From assembly GCF_001652725.1 (NCBI RefSeq), contig NZ_LWHJ01000029.1:248001-312000 (forward strand): a DNA stretch of 64,000 bases. Reading direction: 5' to 3'. The position numbers and the translations under genes were made by a program. The stretch comes from Pedobacter psychrophilus (lineage in GTDB: Bacteria; Bacteroidota; Bacteroidia; Sphingobacteriales; Sphingobacteriaceae). The notes under the pieces are model-generated. The model saw only the letters and a list, made by a program, of their open reading frames with translations, did no database searches and was not told the DNA's origin. Below, piece after piece: positions 1 to 9,692 of the stretch (position 1 is its first letter; the number at the start of each line of letters is the position of its first letter).

Positions 1-543
1 ATGGACGAAGCTCGTTCGTTTTATAAGAAAGCGGTGAAAATGGACACTAAAATGGCGGATGCGTGGTATGGAATTGGTGTAACCTTAGATTTTGAGGATC
101 GCCATTTTGAATCACTTCATTTCTATAAAAAAGCACTAAATATCGATGATGAAAACCCAGACTACTGGTTTGCAATTGCAGATGCTCATTATAAATTGAA
201 TAATTTAACAGAATCTGTTATTGCATATGAAAAAGTAATAGAGTTTAATCCTTTAGATGTTGAAGCTTGGTTAGATTACTCTTCCATCGTTTTTGAACAA
301 AATGATTTAAAAAAATGTGTAGAGATCATCGCCGAAGGCATAAAGAATAATCCAGATTCTGCAGATTTATATTACCGTTTTGTGGCCTATCTTTTTGCAG
401 ACGGACAGTACAATGAAGCATTAAATCAATTACAAATTGCTTTAAGTACAGATGTGGAAAAGCACTTTTTATTATTTGAGTATTTGCCACAATTACAATC
501 TAATAAAGTGATAGTGGATATCATTAACAGCTATTCTAAATAG
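1..543 (+). CDS. TPR-repeat protein, 5' end probably outside the window
   Basis: This is the C-terminal part of a tetratricopeptide-repeat protein. The 180 visible residues hold about four consecutive 34-residue TPR units (roughly residues 20-54, 54-87, 88-121 and 122-150), with the usual W/Y-G/A-L/Y-A spacing and an Asn/Asp-Pro at the helix ends. TPR proteins act as protein-interaction scaffolds, so no specific function can be assigned. An ATG stands at base 1, but TPR proteins of this kind are normally much longer, so the true start is probably upstream. A terminator follows the stop codon. Confidence 0.8.
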   Translation: MDEARSFYKKAVKMDTKMADAWYGIGVTLDFEDRHFESLHFYKKALNIDDENPDYWFAIADAHYKLNNLTESVIAYEKVIEFNPLDVEAWLDYSSIVFEQNDLKKCVEIIAEGIKNNPDSADLYYRFVAYLFADGQYNEALNQLQIALSTDVEKHFLLFEYLPQLQSNKVIVDIINSYSK

Positions 544-571
544 ATTTAATGTAAAATATATAGGTTAAAAC

Positions 572-603
572 AATCCGGATATAAAATTTCGGATTTTTTT
601 TTT
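572..603 (+). terminator. Intrinsic terminator after the TPR gene
   Basis: AATCCG and CGGATT form a 6-bp stem around a 12-nt loop and are followed by a run of about nine T. It lies 30 bp after the TPR stop codon and separates that gene from the ComA-like gene. Confidence 0.7.
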
Positions 604-621
604 GACTTTTGACCCAGAAAT

Positions 622-1386
622 ATGAATTATAATTTAAACGACTTACCAGAACGTACAGTTAAACCAAGACAAAATGGTTTAACAATGGTAATGGATAAAG
701 GCCTTAGCCTTAGACAAGTAGAAGATTTTTTAGAAGTTGCAGGTTCTCATACGGATATTGTAAAATTAGGCTGGACAACTTCTTATGTTACTCCTAATCT
801 TAAGGAAAAACTGAAACTTTACAGAGATAACAACATTCCGGTTTATTTTGGCGGGACATTATTTGAAGCTTTTGTAATTAGAAATCAGTTTGAAGATTAC
901 AGAAAAGTATTGGATGAATTTGACATGAAATTTGCAGAAGTTTCTGATGGCTCAATAGAAATTCCTCATGATGAAAAATGTGAATATATTCGCCAACTAA
1001 GCAGTCAGGTTACCGTAATTTCTGAAGTTGGATCTAAAGACGAAAAGAAAATTTTTGCGCCTTATAAATGGATAAAATTGATGAAAGCCGAAATTGAAGC
1101 CGGTTCCTGGAAGGTAATTGCCGAAGCAAGGGAAGGTGGAAATGTAGGGATTTATAGAGATTCTGGTGAAGTGCGTCAGGGTTTGGTAGATGAAATTTTA
1201 ACCCAAATACCAGAAGAAACCATTATTTGGGAAGCACCACAAAAGGCTCAACAAGTTTGGTTTATAGAATTAATTGGTTCTAATGTAAATTTAGGAAATA
1301 TTGCACCTGCAGAAGTTATTCCTTTAGAAACCATTCGCTTAGGATTGCGTGGAGATACGTTCAATCATTTTTTAAATATGAAATAA
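622..1386 (+). CDS. Phosphosulfolactate synthase (ComA) family protein
   Basis: A 254-residue protein that looks like the ComA/phosphosulfolactate synthase family, a TIM-barrel family that adds sulfite to phosphoenolpyruvate in the first step of coenzyme M synthesis in archaea. Family-like stretches include KLGWTTSYV near residue 50, VYFGGTLFEAF near residue 75, the E-V-S-D-G-S segment near 107 and IAEAREGGNVGIY near 166. Bacteroidota do not make coenzyme M, so the local role is more likely in sulfolactate metabolism or is unknown. Length is normal for the family. The gene ends just before a strong terminator. Confidence 0.8.
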   Translation: MNYNLNDLPERTVKPRQNGLTMVMDKGLSLRQVEDFLEVAGSHTDIVKLGWTTSYVTPNLKEKLKLYRDNNIPVYFGGTLFEAFVIRNQFEDYRKVLDEFDMKFAEVSDGSIEIPHDEKCEYIRQLSSQVTVISEVGSKDEKKIFAPYKWIKLMKAEIEAGSWKVIAEAREGGNVGIYRDSGEVRQGLVDEILTQIPEETIIWEAPQKAQQVWFIELIGSNVNLGNIAPAEVIPLETIRLGLRGDTFNHFLNMK

Positions 1387-1390
1387 GATA

Positions 1391-1416
1391 AAAAAGCGTT
1401 TAATAAACGCTTTTTT
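1391..1416 (+). terminator. Intrinsic terminator after the ComA-like gene
   Basis: AAAAAGCGTTT and AAACGCTTTTTT form a perfect stem of about 11 bp with a 3-nt loop, beginning 5 bp after the stop codon. The A-rich left arm means it could also work on the other strand. Confidence 0.85.
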
Positions 1417-1428
1417 GATTTAGTGACG

Positions 1429-2211
1429 ATGAAAAAATACGGCTTAATTGGGTTTCCCTTAACCCACTCCTTCTCTGAAAAATATTTTACAGAAAAATTT
1501 GAGAAAGAAAACATCGAGGAAACTTCTTATAGTTTAATAACGATGGAAAATATCAACGATTTTCCAAAATTGATTAAAGATAATCCTGATTTAAGAGGAA
1601 TAAATGTTACCATTCCGCATAAAATAAATGTTATTCTTTTTATAGATGAATTAAGCGATGAAGCAAAAGGCGTTGGGGCTGTAAATTGCATTAAAGTTTG
1701 TGCTGGGAAATGTGTTACTTCTTTAATGATGGGCGAATTATCAACGCTAAAAGGTAAAAAATTAATTGGTTACAATACCGATGCTTACGGGTTTGAGACC
1801 TCAATTAGTCCTTTTATTAAACCTCACCATAAACATGCTTTAATTTTAGGAAACGGTGGTGCTGCAAAAGCCATTCAATATGTATTTAAAAAATTAAACA
1901 TTCCATTTAAGTTAGTAAGTAGAAATGCTAATAAAGGAATTTTAAGTTATGATCAACTATCAAAAAAAACACTTGCAGAATATCAAATTATAGTGAACAC
2001 AACGCCTTTAGGCACTTATCCAGCAATAAATGAATGCCCTGATATTCCATATCAATATCTAACTGATAAGCATTTATTATATGACTTAGTTTACAATCCT
2101 GAAGAAACGCTTTTCCTAAAAAAAGGAAAAGAACAAGGGGCAACAACAAAAAATGGAGCTGATATGTTGGTTTTGCAGGCAGAAAAATCCTGGGAAATCT
2201 GGAATAAATAG
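1429..2211 (+). CDS. aroE: Shikimate dehydrogenase
   Basis: AroE reduces 3-dehydroshikimate to shikimate with NADPH in aromatic amino acid synthesis. The N-terminal substrate domain shows GFPLTHSFS, NVTIPHK with the catalytic Lys, and GAVN. The Rossmann part shows the NTDAYGF segment, a GNGGAAKA nucleotide loop and NTTPLG. The frame also opens at a GTG at 1423, but the ATG at 1429 gives the usual MKKYGLIG start and is preferred. An unusual stretch of about 15-20 residues, rich in Cys, Met and Gly, lies between GAVN and NTD where most AroE proteins have a short loop. Confidence 0.92.
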   Translation: MKKYGLIGFPLTHSFSEKYFTEKFEKENIEETSYSLITMENINDFPKLIKDNPDLRGINVTIPHKINVILFIDELSDEAKGVGAVNCIKVCAGKCVTSLMMGELSTLKGKKLIGYNTDAYGFETSISPFIKPHHKHALILGNGGAAKAIQYVFKKLNIPFKLVSRNANKGILSYDQLSKKTLAEYQIIVNTTPLGTYPAINECPDIPYQYLTDKHLLYDLVYNPEETLFLKKGKEQGATTKNGADMLVLQAEKSWEIWNK

Positions 2212-2281
2212 TTGCTTTAAAAATAAAATTTCTTTTCTTAACTGCTTATAATCAACTAGAAATATTTACCTTCAAAGCCTA

Positions 2282-2863
2282 ATGAAATATTTGTTTTTTA
2301 TTCTTTTTTCTGCACTATTTATAGCTGCTTGTGGGCAAAATGAGGATTACTCCCCAAAGCCCAGAGGATATTTCAGATTAGAATTTCCCAAAAAAGAGTA
2401 TGAAACTTTTGATAAAAATCCCTACTACAGTCTTGAATATCCAAAGTATGCAAAAATGTATTTGGATAGTGCCGATGGGAACCAACCGAATTGGTATAAT
2501 TTAACCTATCCACAGTTTAATGGTAGGTTGCACATCAGTTACTATCAAATAAAAAACAAACAAGAGCTAAACAGTTTAATAGAAGATTCTAGAAAATTGG
2601 CTTTTAAACATACCGTTAAAGCAACCGGGATTGATGAAGGCATTATATCTTCTCCGGAAAACAATGTACACGGAATTTACTATACTATAGATGGCAATAC
2701 AGCATCTTCCACTCAGTTTTTTTTAACAGATAGTACCAAAAACTTTTTGCGTGGTGCATTATATTTTAATGAAAAGCCACAAGCAGATTCTATTGAACCT
2801 GTTGTAAATTTTATCAAAACAGATATTGATAAACTGATTAAAACATTAAAGTGGAAAAATTAA
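2282..2863 (+). CDS. gldD: Gliding motility lipoprotein GldD
   Basis: GldD is a lipoprotein specific to Bacteroidota that is needed for gliding and linked to the type IX secretion machinery. The 193-residue product has a short lipoprotein signal ending at Cys17 (IAAC), followed by the characteristic YSPKPRGYFRLEFPKKEY block and a conserved WYNLTYPQFNGRLHISYY segment. Length fits the family. It starts 70 bp after aroE and is followed 12 bp later by the hydrolase gene, so it is probably co-transcribed with that gene. Confidence 0.92.
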   Translation: MKYLFFILFSALFIAACGQNEDYSPKPRGYFRLEFPKKEYETFDKNPYYSLEYPKYAKMYLDSADGNQPNWYNLTYPQFNGRLHISYYQIKNKQELNSLIEDSRKLAFKHTVKATGIDEGIISSPENNVHGIYYTIDGNTASSTQFFLTDSTKNFLRGALYFNEKPQADSIEPVVNFIKTDIDKLIKTLKWKN

Positions 2864-2875
2864 GAAGATTATAAA

Positions 2876-4186
2876 ATGAGAAAATATAAATTAATGTTTT
2901 TGTTTTTGTTGATGGGTTTTTACGCCTCAGCACAAAACATTTTAGCTTACATCAATACTGCTAATGATTTTTTTGACAAGCTAGATCAAGGGAAATATAC
3001 CGAAGCGCAAAATCTTTTTGATGAAAGCGTAAAAGAAAAACTTCCGCCAGAAGCATTAGAGAAAATCTGGAAACAGATTCAAGCTAATTTAGGGAAATTA
3101 GAATCTGTTGAAGGTGCGCAAAATAAAGTACAAGGCGAGTATCAAGTGGTTGTTTTAGATTGCAAGTTTACCAATGATAATCAGCCGTTTCAATTTGTTT
3201 TTAACAAAGCCAATAAATTAGTAGGCTTTTTTGCTTTACCAAAAGATAATAAAGCTGTTTATAAATTACCCGTTTATAACGATCCCAATAGTTATGTAGA
3301 AAAACTGATTTCTATAAAATCTGGAAATCATGAATTACCTGCAATGTTAACTTTGCCAAGAGACAGCATGAACTGCCCGGTTGTGGTCTTGGTTCATGGT
3401 TCTGGTCCTTCAGATATGGACGAAACTGTTGGTGCTCATAAACCTTTTAAGGATATTGCAATTGGCTTGGCTGCAAAAGGAATAGCTTCTGTTAGATATG
3501 TGAAAAGAACAACGCTTTTTCCGTCAGATTTTAAAGGTGCATTCACTACAAAATTAGAGGTAGAGGATGATGCTTTAAATGTAATTGCTTACGCTAAAAA
3601 AGTTCCTCAGGTAGATTCTCAAAAAGTTTATCTTTTTGGACATAGTTTAGGCGGATTGTTAGCCCCAAGAATTGCCTCACAAACAAGTTTAAAAGGTATA
3701 ATCTTAGCTGCAGCACCAGCCAGAAAGCTTCAAGATATTTCGATAGAACAAAACAACTATTTTTATACATTATCAAAAGACACTACAAAAGCCGGCAAAG
3801 TAGCTTTAGTTGATGCAGAAAAACAATTGAATTTTGCCAAAACTTTAAACAGCAAAATGTTAGCTCCAGATTCTTTAATCTTAGGTTTACCAGCTTCTTA
3901 TTGGGTGGATTTAAATGGATATAATCAAATTGCTACAGCAAAAAAATTAGATTCCAGAATTTTAATAATTCAAGGAGGTAACGATTTTCAGGTAAGCCAA
4001 CAGGATTATAATTTATGGGTGAGTGGTTTAAAAGGAAAAAAACAGGTAGATTTTAAATTATATCCGCTATTAAATCATTTATTCTCTTTCGCCAGCGAGA
4101 AAGGAAGTGTTTCCCAATATCAAGAACAAGGAAATGTAGATCAACCTGTAATTGATGATGTGTCTAGTTGGATACTTCAAAAATAA
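2876..4186 (+). CDS. Secreted alpha/beta hydrolase with N-terminal DUF3887-like domain
   Basis: A 436-residue exported hydrolase. Residues 1-20 form a signal peptide ending ASAQ. About residues 24-115 resemble the DUF3887 domain often found before alpha/beta hydrolases in Bacteroidota. The hydrolase core has an oxyanion-type HGSGPSDMDE motif near residue 174, the nucleophile elbow GHSLGG with Ser257, and a C-terminal LLNHLF segment that could carry the catalytic His. The substrate is unknown; an esterase or peptidase is possible. It lies 12 bp after gldD. Confidence 0.82.
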   Translation: MRKYKLMFLFLLMGFYASAQNILAYINTANDFFDKLDQGKYTEAQNLFDESVKEKLPPEALEKIWKQIQANLGKLESVEGAQNKVQGEYQVVVLDCKFTNDNQPFQFVFNKANKLVGFFALPKDNKAVYKLPVYNDPNSYVEKLISIKSGNHELPAMLTLPRDSMNCPVVVLVHGSGPSDMDETVGAHKPFKDIAIGLAAKGIASVRYVKRTTLFPSDFKGAFTTKLEVEDDALNVIAYAKKVPQVDSQKVYLFGHSLGGLLAPRIASQTSLKGIILAAAPARKLQDISIEQNNYFYTLSKDTTKAGKVALVDAEKQLNFAKTLNSKMLAPDSLILGLPASYWVDLNGYNQIATAKKLDSRILIIQGGNDFQVSQQDYNLWVSGLKGKKQVDFKLYPLLNHLFSFASEKGSVSQYQEQGNVDQPVIDDVSSWILQK

Positions 4187-4246
4187 TTTAAAGAAGACAT
4201 ATAATCAACTCAATCTGTGAAATCTTGTAAATCTGTGTAATCATTT

Positions 4247-4888
4247 ATGAAATTAAAAGCTTTTGTAAATAATCCTTATCAAGAAAATACTTATATAGTT
4301 TATGATGCACAAACTAAAGAATGTGCAATTGTAGATCCTGGAATGTACACAGCTGCAGAACAAAATGCAGTAGTAAATTTTATTAAAGAAAATAGCTTAA
4401 AACCTTTAATGTTGCTAAATACACATTGCCACATTGATCATGTTTTGGGTAACAAATTTATTTTTGATCAATATGGCTTAAAGCCGATGTTTAACAAAGG
4501 AGAATTGCAATTACTACAAGCTGTACCTTCTTATGCACCACAACAAGGTCTTAATTACGAACTCTCACCAGAGCCAGAGCATTTTTTACCAGAAAGCGGG
4601 CAAATAAAATTAGGAAATGGCGAGCTAGAATTATTATTTACTCCGGGTCATTCTCCTGCACATCTTTGTTTTTATAGCAAAGCCGATGGTTTTATAATTG
4701 GCGGCGACGCATTATTTAAAGGCAGTATTGGACGTACAGATTTACCCGGCGGCCATCATCAAGCTTTATTGAACAGTATAAATACACAACTATTTACCTT
4801 ACCAGAAAATGTAGCAGTTTATCCCGGTCATGGGCCGCATACTACTATTGGTTTCGAGAAAAATTTCAACCCTTTTTTTAATCATTAA
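4247..4888 (+). CDS. MBL-fold metallo-hydrolase (glyoxalase II-like)
   Basis: A 213-residue cytoplasmic metallo-beta-lactamase-fold hydrolase. The metal-binding HxHxDH motif is THCHIDH (His60, His62, Asp64, His65). Further ligands are likely in FTPGHSP, IGGDALF and YPGHGPHT. The pattern is that of the glyoxalase II-like or YcbL-type subgroup that hydrolyses thioesters, but the exact substrate cannot be told from sequence. It is followed by only 3 bp before the TTG-started permease gene. Confidence 0.85.
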   Translation: MKLKAFVNNPYQENTYIVYDAQTKECAIVDPGMYTAAEQNAVVNFIKENSLKPLMLLNTHCHIDHVLGNKFIFDQYGLKPMFNKGELQLLQAVPSYAPQQGLNYELSPEPEHFLPESGQIKLGNGELELLFTPGHSPAHLCFYSKADGFIIGGDALFKGSIGRTDLPGGHHQALLNSINTQLFTLPENVAVYPGHGPHTTIGFEKNFNPFFNH

Positions 4889-4891
4889 TTT

Positions 4892-6118
4892 TTGAAAACC
4901 GCTTTTTACATAGCCAAAAGGTATCTTTTTTCCAAGAAAAGTACCAATGCCATTAACATCATTTCGGGCATTTCTATGTTAGGTGTTTTTGTAGGGAGCG
5001 CCGCATTAATTGTTATACTTTCTGCATTTAACGGTTTAGAGAATTTAGTCATTTCTTTATCAAACACTTTAAGCCCAGATTTAGTAATTGAACCTGTCCA
5101 AGGCAAAACCTTTGATCCAAATAATAAAGTCCTAATTAATTTATCTAAAGACCCAAAAGTTGCTGTTTATAGCGAAGTGCTGCAAGAAAAAGCTTTATTA
5201 CGTTACGATAAAAATCAATTTATTGGAGAAATTAAAGGGGTAAGTTCCTCATTTTTAAAAAATAAAGAACTAAAGAAAACTTTATTACAAGGAGAATTTA
5301 TCCTGAATGAAGATGGTAAAGATTATGCAGTAATTGGTTCAACAGTTCAATATACATTAGGCATTAATATCAATGATCCTTTACGATTATTAGAAATTTA
5401 TTCGCCAAATAAAAGTACATCTTCAGGCTTTACCCCTGCCGATGAATTTGTTTCCAGATATTTGCCACCTGTAGGCGTTTTTGAGTCTAACCAAGAATCA
5501 GATAATGAGGTAATCATGCCTTTAAGTGTTGCTAGAGCATTATTAAATGAATCAAAAAACATCAGTTCGGCAGAAATTATCTTAAAAGATGCGAACCAAG
5601 GAGACGATTTAAAAAGCGACTTACAAAATAAATTGGGTGCCAAATTTTCTGTTAAAAACCGCATCCAACAAAATGCTTTACTTTATAAAATTTTAAATAC
5701 CGAGAAGTGGGCGGTTTATCTGATCCTTACGTTTGTGTTAGTAATTGCCACTTTTAATATCGTAGGATCTTTAACCATGTTAGTTATCGATAAACAAAAA
5801 GATATTGCCGTCTTAAACAGTTTGGGAGCAGATAAAAGCATGATTCGTCAGATATTTTTATTAGAAGGTTTGATGATTTCATTTATTGGCTGTGCGATAG
5901 GGTTAGTTTTTGGGTGGATTTTCTGCTATCTGCAAATTGAGTTTGGTTTCATTAGCATGTCGCAAGGAAATATGGTTGTAAATGCATATCCAATGGCCAT
6001 TAGATACACAGATTTTATTTTGGTATTTATCACTGTTTCCGTAATTGCATTTATAGCTTCATTCATTAGCTCAAGGCTGAGTGTTAAACGTTTTGAGACT
6101 TTAAAACAGGCTATTTAG
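4892..6118 (+). CDS. FtsX-like ABC transporter permease, LolC/LolE type
   Basis: A 408-residue inner-membrane permease with the architecture of lipoprotein-releasing LolC/LolE proteins. One membrane segment lies near residues 20-48 (IISGISMLGVFVGSAALIVILSAF), followed by a large periplasmic domain and then three membrane segments in the last third (about 272-295, 318-345 and 370-395). The only sensible start is TTG at 4892, which gives the typical KTAFYIAKRYLFSKKS opening. The ATP-binding partner is not adjacent. Its role in lipoprotein export is inferred from the family. Confidence 0.85.
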   Translation: MKTAFYIAKRYLFSKKSTNAINIISGISMLGVFVGSAALIVILSAFNGLENLVISLSNTLSPDLVIEPVQGKTFDPNNKVLINLSKDPKVAVYSEVLQEKALLRYDKNQFIGEIKGVSSSFLKNKELKKTLLQGEFILNEDGKDYAVIGSTVQYTLGININDPLRLLEIYSPNKSTSSGFTPADEFVSRYLPPVGVFESNQESDNEVIMPLSVARALLNESKNISSAEIILKDANQGDDLKSDLQNKLGAKFSVKNRIQQNALLYKILNTEKWAVYLILTFVLVIATFNIVGSLTMLVIDKQKDIAVLNSLGADKSMIRQIFLLEGLMISFIGCAIGLVFGWIFCYLQIEFGFISMSQGNMVVNAYPMAIRYTDFILVFITVSVIAFIASFISSRLSVKRFETLKQAI

Positions 6119-6278
6119 ATCTGGTGATTTTCCTTTCTATTTTTTTGTATTAATGTTTAAAGCGTTATCCATCTTTATAAAAATAGAAAAAATCAGGAAA
6201 AAATCATCTTAAACAAACCGATTTTTCTTAGACAATTTTGGCTACATAATTGCCTATCTAAATGATTATCTTTAAAAT

Positions 6279-8075
6279 ATGGAAGAAAACAAACCTAGAA
6301 AGAAACATACTCTTCTTAAATGGATCGCAGGAATTTTTATAGTAATTCTTATTATTGCCGCAGCTGCAGCCTGGTATATTAATAATCAGTGGAAACCACT
6401 ACTCACCAATGTAATTAAAAACACTTTTACAGATACTACAGATAGCTTATATCGCATAGATTTTTCTGATATCAGCGTCAACATCCTCAGCGGAAGCGTA
6501 ACCGTAGATAGTGTTTCTATAAAACCCGATTTAGATGTTTATCAGAAAATGATTAAACAAGGCATAGCTCCGGAAAACTTAATTTCATTAAAAATTTACA
6601 AGCTATCTATTAAAAACGCAAACCCAATAAAAGTTTATCGTCAGAAAAAACTAGATATTAAAAACATTACTATTCAAAACCCAGAGTTAGCAGTTTTTTA
6701 TACCAAATTAAAAAATCAGAAGAAGAAAAAAGAAGACAACAGAACGGCTTATGAGCGTTTAAAAAGCACATTAAATTCTTTAAAAATTGGAAGTATCTTT
6801 TTAAATAACGTGAAGTTTAAATATATAGACCAAAACTATGAGGAACCAAAAATCACATTTTTGGATAAAATGAATATCCGAATAAATGATCTTTTAATTG
6901 ATTCTACCTCACGTTTTGATAGCACAAGATTATTCGGAACTAAAGATGTTATTGCAGAAATTAGTGATTATTCTTTTGCTACCTCAGATTCTATGTATCA
7001 CATGAAACTTAAACATGCATTGGTATCCACACAAAATAAAAAATTGACTTTAACTGGAGTTGGTTTAATTCCCCGCTATCCAAATAGAACATTTACTGCT
7101 AAATATAAAACCCAACAAGAACGTTATCAACTAACTTTTGACTCTGTTTTAATTAATGATTTAGATTTTGACCAATTACTAGACGAACGGACAATTAAGA
7201 GTAGTAATTTAACTTTAACTAACGGAGATTTAAATGTTTTTATGGACAGAGGCAAACCAGCTAAAACTATTGATAAAGGCAAAAATTTTCCTCATTTGGC
7301 TTTAAGCCGAATTGCCTGGAATATTATTGTTGATACGGTAATCATTAAAAACACAAATGTTGCCTATACCGAGTACAATCCGAAAAGCAAAGCAAATGGG
7401 ACTGTCTTTTTCTCAAACATGAGGGGGCGAATTTTTAATGTCACTAATGATTCAGCCTCATTAAGTAAACAAAATACAGCAAATGCTTACATACAAACAA
7501 ATTTAATGGGCAAAGGCAATATGAATGTTCATATTGGGTTTAATTTAACCGATCCTAATGGAGCCTTTAACTATGATGGTAGCATGGGTGCGATGGAGAT
7601 GTCGGCATTAAACGATTTGTTTAAAAACATGGCATTAGTATCTACAAGTTCGGGACAGATACAAAGTTTTGTTTTTAACATGAAAGGAAACAAAGCAGGT
7701 GCTGGAGGAACAATGACGCTTAAATACCAAGATTTAAAAATTTCGTTAATGAAAAAAGACGATGAAGAAAAGTTTAAAAAATTAGGATTAATTTCGTTTT
7801 TCGCCAATGCTTTGCTAGTTAATAATGGAAATCCCAATGGGAAAGATCCTTTGATAGTTGCAAACAGTTATTATAAACGTCCAAATGAAAGCTCGTTTTT
7901 TAATTTGATGTGGAAGTCTATTTTTGAAGGAATTAAGCAAAGCGTAGGAATTACCAAAGAAAAAGAAGATAGTTTAAAAGCTAAAGCAGATAATTTTAAA
8001 AACGCTAAAGTTGATAGGGAAAAGCGTAAGGAAGAAAGAATTAAACGAAGAGAAGAAAGAAAAAAGGATAAATAA
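6279..8075 (+). CDS. AsmA/DUF748-like membrane-anchored protein
   Basis: A 598-residue protein with a cytoplasmic Lys-rich start and one N-terminal membrane anchor (about residues 15-36), followed by a long domain of repeated beta-strand segments such as DISVNILSGSVTVDSVSI. This pattern resembles AsmA or DUF748 proteins, which span or line the periplasm and are linked to envelope lipid homeostasis. The C-terminus is a highly charged Lys/Arg/Glu tail of about 45 residues, probably a coiled coil. Its stop codon touches the ATG of the next gene, so the two are co-transcribed. Confidence 0.65.
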   Translation: MEENKPRKKHTLLKWIAGIFIVILIIAAAAAWYINNQWKPLLTNVIKNTFTDTTDSLYRIDFSDISVNILSGSVTVDSVSIKPDLDVYQKMIKQGIAPENLISLKIYKLSIKNANPIKVYRQKKLDIKNITIQNPELAVFYTKLKNQKKKKEDNRTAYERLKSTLNSLKIGSIFLNNVKFKYIDQNYEEPKITFLDKMNIRINDLLIDSTSRFDSTRLFGTKDVIAEISDYSFATSDSMYHMKLKHALVSTQNKKLTLTGVGLIPRYPNRTFTAKYKTQQERYQLTFDSVLINDLDFDQLLDERTIKSSNLTLTNGDLNVFMDRGKPAKTIDKGKNFPHLALSRIAWNIIVDTVIIKNTNVAYTEYNPKSKANGTVFFSNMRGRIFNVTNDSASLSKQNTANAYIQTNLMGKGNMNVHIGFNLTDPNGAFNYDGSMGAMEMSALNDLFKNMALVSTSSGQIQSFVFNMKGNKAGAGGTMTLKYQDLKISLMKKDDEEKFKKLGLISFFANALLVNNGNPNGKDPLIVANSYYKRPNESSFFNLMWKSIFEGIKQSVGITKEKEDSLKAKADNFKNAKVDREKRKEERIKRREERKKDK

Positions 8076-9377
8076 ATGAAAGTACAAAATAAGTTAAATC
8101 AGGTTTTAACACTTGTATTATTAAGTGTCATTACACTTTCTGCTTGTTCAGAAAAAACAAATAATGGATTAGTTGCTGCTCCAAATTTAAAAAAACTAAG
8201 CATAGAAGAAAAAAACCTTGATCGGATTGATAGTTTATTAGCGTCTGGTTTGGTAAATAATTGGATGGCAGGCGCAACAGCTTTAGTTGCCGTTAACGGT
8301 AAAGTAATTTACGATAAAGGTTTTGGCTTTAGGGATAGAGAATCAAAAGCTTTGATGCGCCCAATAGAAGAGTTTAGGATAGCATCCATGACAAAACCTA
8401 TAGTTACTGCAGCCGCAATGAAATTGGTTGAAGAAGGGAAGCTTAAATTAAGTGATCCTGTTTCTAAGTACATCCCAGAGTTTGCGAATATGAAAGTGTT
8501 GGCTTCTTTTAACGCTAAAGACACAACTTACACTACTGTAGATGCAAATTCACCAATCACCATAAAAAATTTAATGACGCATACTTCGGGCATTGGTTAT
8601 AGTTTTATTGATCCTCGTTTAGGATTAATTTATAAGCAAAAAGGTATTCCAGATTTAGCTGTAGCCGATAATATCACCATTAAAGATAAAATGCCAAAAC
8701 TAGGTACTTCACCTCTGGGAGTGCAGCCAAACTCGATGTTTTATTATGGATTAAGTATTGATGTATTAGGACAGGTAATCCAAACAATATCTGGTAAAAA
8801 TTTAGATGAATATGTAAATGAAACCATTTTGAAACCTTTAGGAATGACAGATACTTATTTCTTTATTCCCGCAGAAAAAGCAAACAGACTTTCTGTTTTA
8901 TATAGCGAAGAAAAAAACGGAAGGTTAGAAAGGTTACCAAATATTAGCAATGGCTACAATGTTAATTATCCTATAACTGGTGCGAGAACTTATTTTTCTG
9001 GAGGTTCCGGATTAAGTTCTACTGTAGAAGATTATGCTAAATTTTTGCAGATGATTTTAAATGGCGGTTCTTTTGGAGGAAAACAAATTTTATCTGCAGA
9101 AATGGTTAAAGAAATGACGACCAATCAAATTGGAAATTTAAATGTTAATGGTAAAAATAAATTTGGGCTAGGATTTGAAATTGCAACAGAAGCCGGACTT
9201 AAAAATGGAGCTAAAGTTGGGAAGTTGAGTTGGGGAGGCATTTTTAACACTACATTTTGGATAGATCCACAAAGAAAATCAATCGCTATTTTAATGACAC
9301 AAGTTTATCCTTCTATACATCAAAAACAACTGTATTCTCAGTTTGAACAATTAGTTAATGATTCTTTAGATAGATAG
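8076..9377 (+). CDS. Serine hydrolase lipoprotein, class C beta-lactamase family
   Basis: A 433-residue lipoprotein (lipobox LSAC, Cys24) of the beta-lactamase class C / penicillin-binding protein family. The catalytic S-x-x-K is Ser104-Met-Thr-Lys107. A Tyr-containing segment YYGLS near residue 225 fills the YxN position, and KLSWGG near residue 385 resembles the KTG box region. It probably acts in the periplasm on a peptide or ester; family members include D-aminopeptidases and esterases, so beta-lactam hydrolysis should not be assumed. Its ATG directly follows the stop codon of the preceding gene. Confidence 0.85.
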   Translation: MKVQNKLNQVLTLVLLSVITLSACSEKTNNGLVAAPNLKKLSIEEKNLDRIDSLLASGLVNNWMAGATALVAVNGKVIYDKGFGFRDRESKALMRPIEEFRIASMTKPIVTAAAMKLVEEGKLKLSDPVSKYIPEFANMKVLASFNAKDTTYTTVDANSPITIKNLMTHTSGIGYSFIDPRLGLIYKQKGIPDLAVADNITIKDKMPKLGTSPLGVQPNSMFYYGLSIDVLGQVIQTISGKNLDEYVNETILKPLGMTDTYFFIPAEKANRLSVLYSEEKNGRLERLPNISNGYNVNYPITGARTYFSGGSGLSSTVEDYAKFLQMILNGGSFGGKQILSAEMVKEMTTNQIGNLNVNGKNKFGLGFEIATEAGLKNGAKVGKLSWGGIFNTTFWIDPQRKSIAILMTQVYPSIHQKQLYSQFEQLVNDSLDR

Positions 9378-9444
9378 AAGCTGAAAGCAGAATGTCAAAT
9401 GCTACTGATAAACATATAATTGCGGAATTTTTTTAAATAATTAA

Positions 9445-9663
9445 ATGGGTATAGTTAGTAATAGAAGAAAAGATCAAGAGTTAAAGGTTGTTTTTAATGA
9501 TGATAGTTTAATTTTAGAATTAGATGGAAAGGAAACCGCTATCCCATTATTGTGGTATCAATCTTTATTACAGGCATCTGCAGAAGAAAAAGCAAATTGG
9601 ATTTTGAGTGATGATGGCAATAAACTAATTTGGAAAAATTTGAATATCGAAATTTTGATTTGA
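9445..9663 (+). CDS. DUF2442 domain protein
   Basis: A 72-residue protein that fits the small DUF2442 family: a short beta-strand start (ELKVVFNDDSLILEL), the central IPLLWYQSLLQAS block and a C-terminal W-x-x-L-x-I-E segment. DUF2442 proteins are often single-domain proteins without assigned function, and some lie next to toxin-antitoxin-like genes. No partner gene is visible here. It lies 67 bp after the serine hydrolase and 29 bp before the next gene. Confidence 0.65.
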   Translation: MGIVSNRRKDQELKVVFNDDSLILELDGKETAIPLLWYQSLLQASAEEKANWILSDDGNKLIWKNLNIEILI

Positions 9664-9692
9664 AAAAATATCAAAATTAAAGCTCAGCATAA

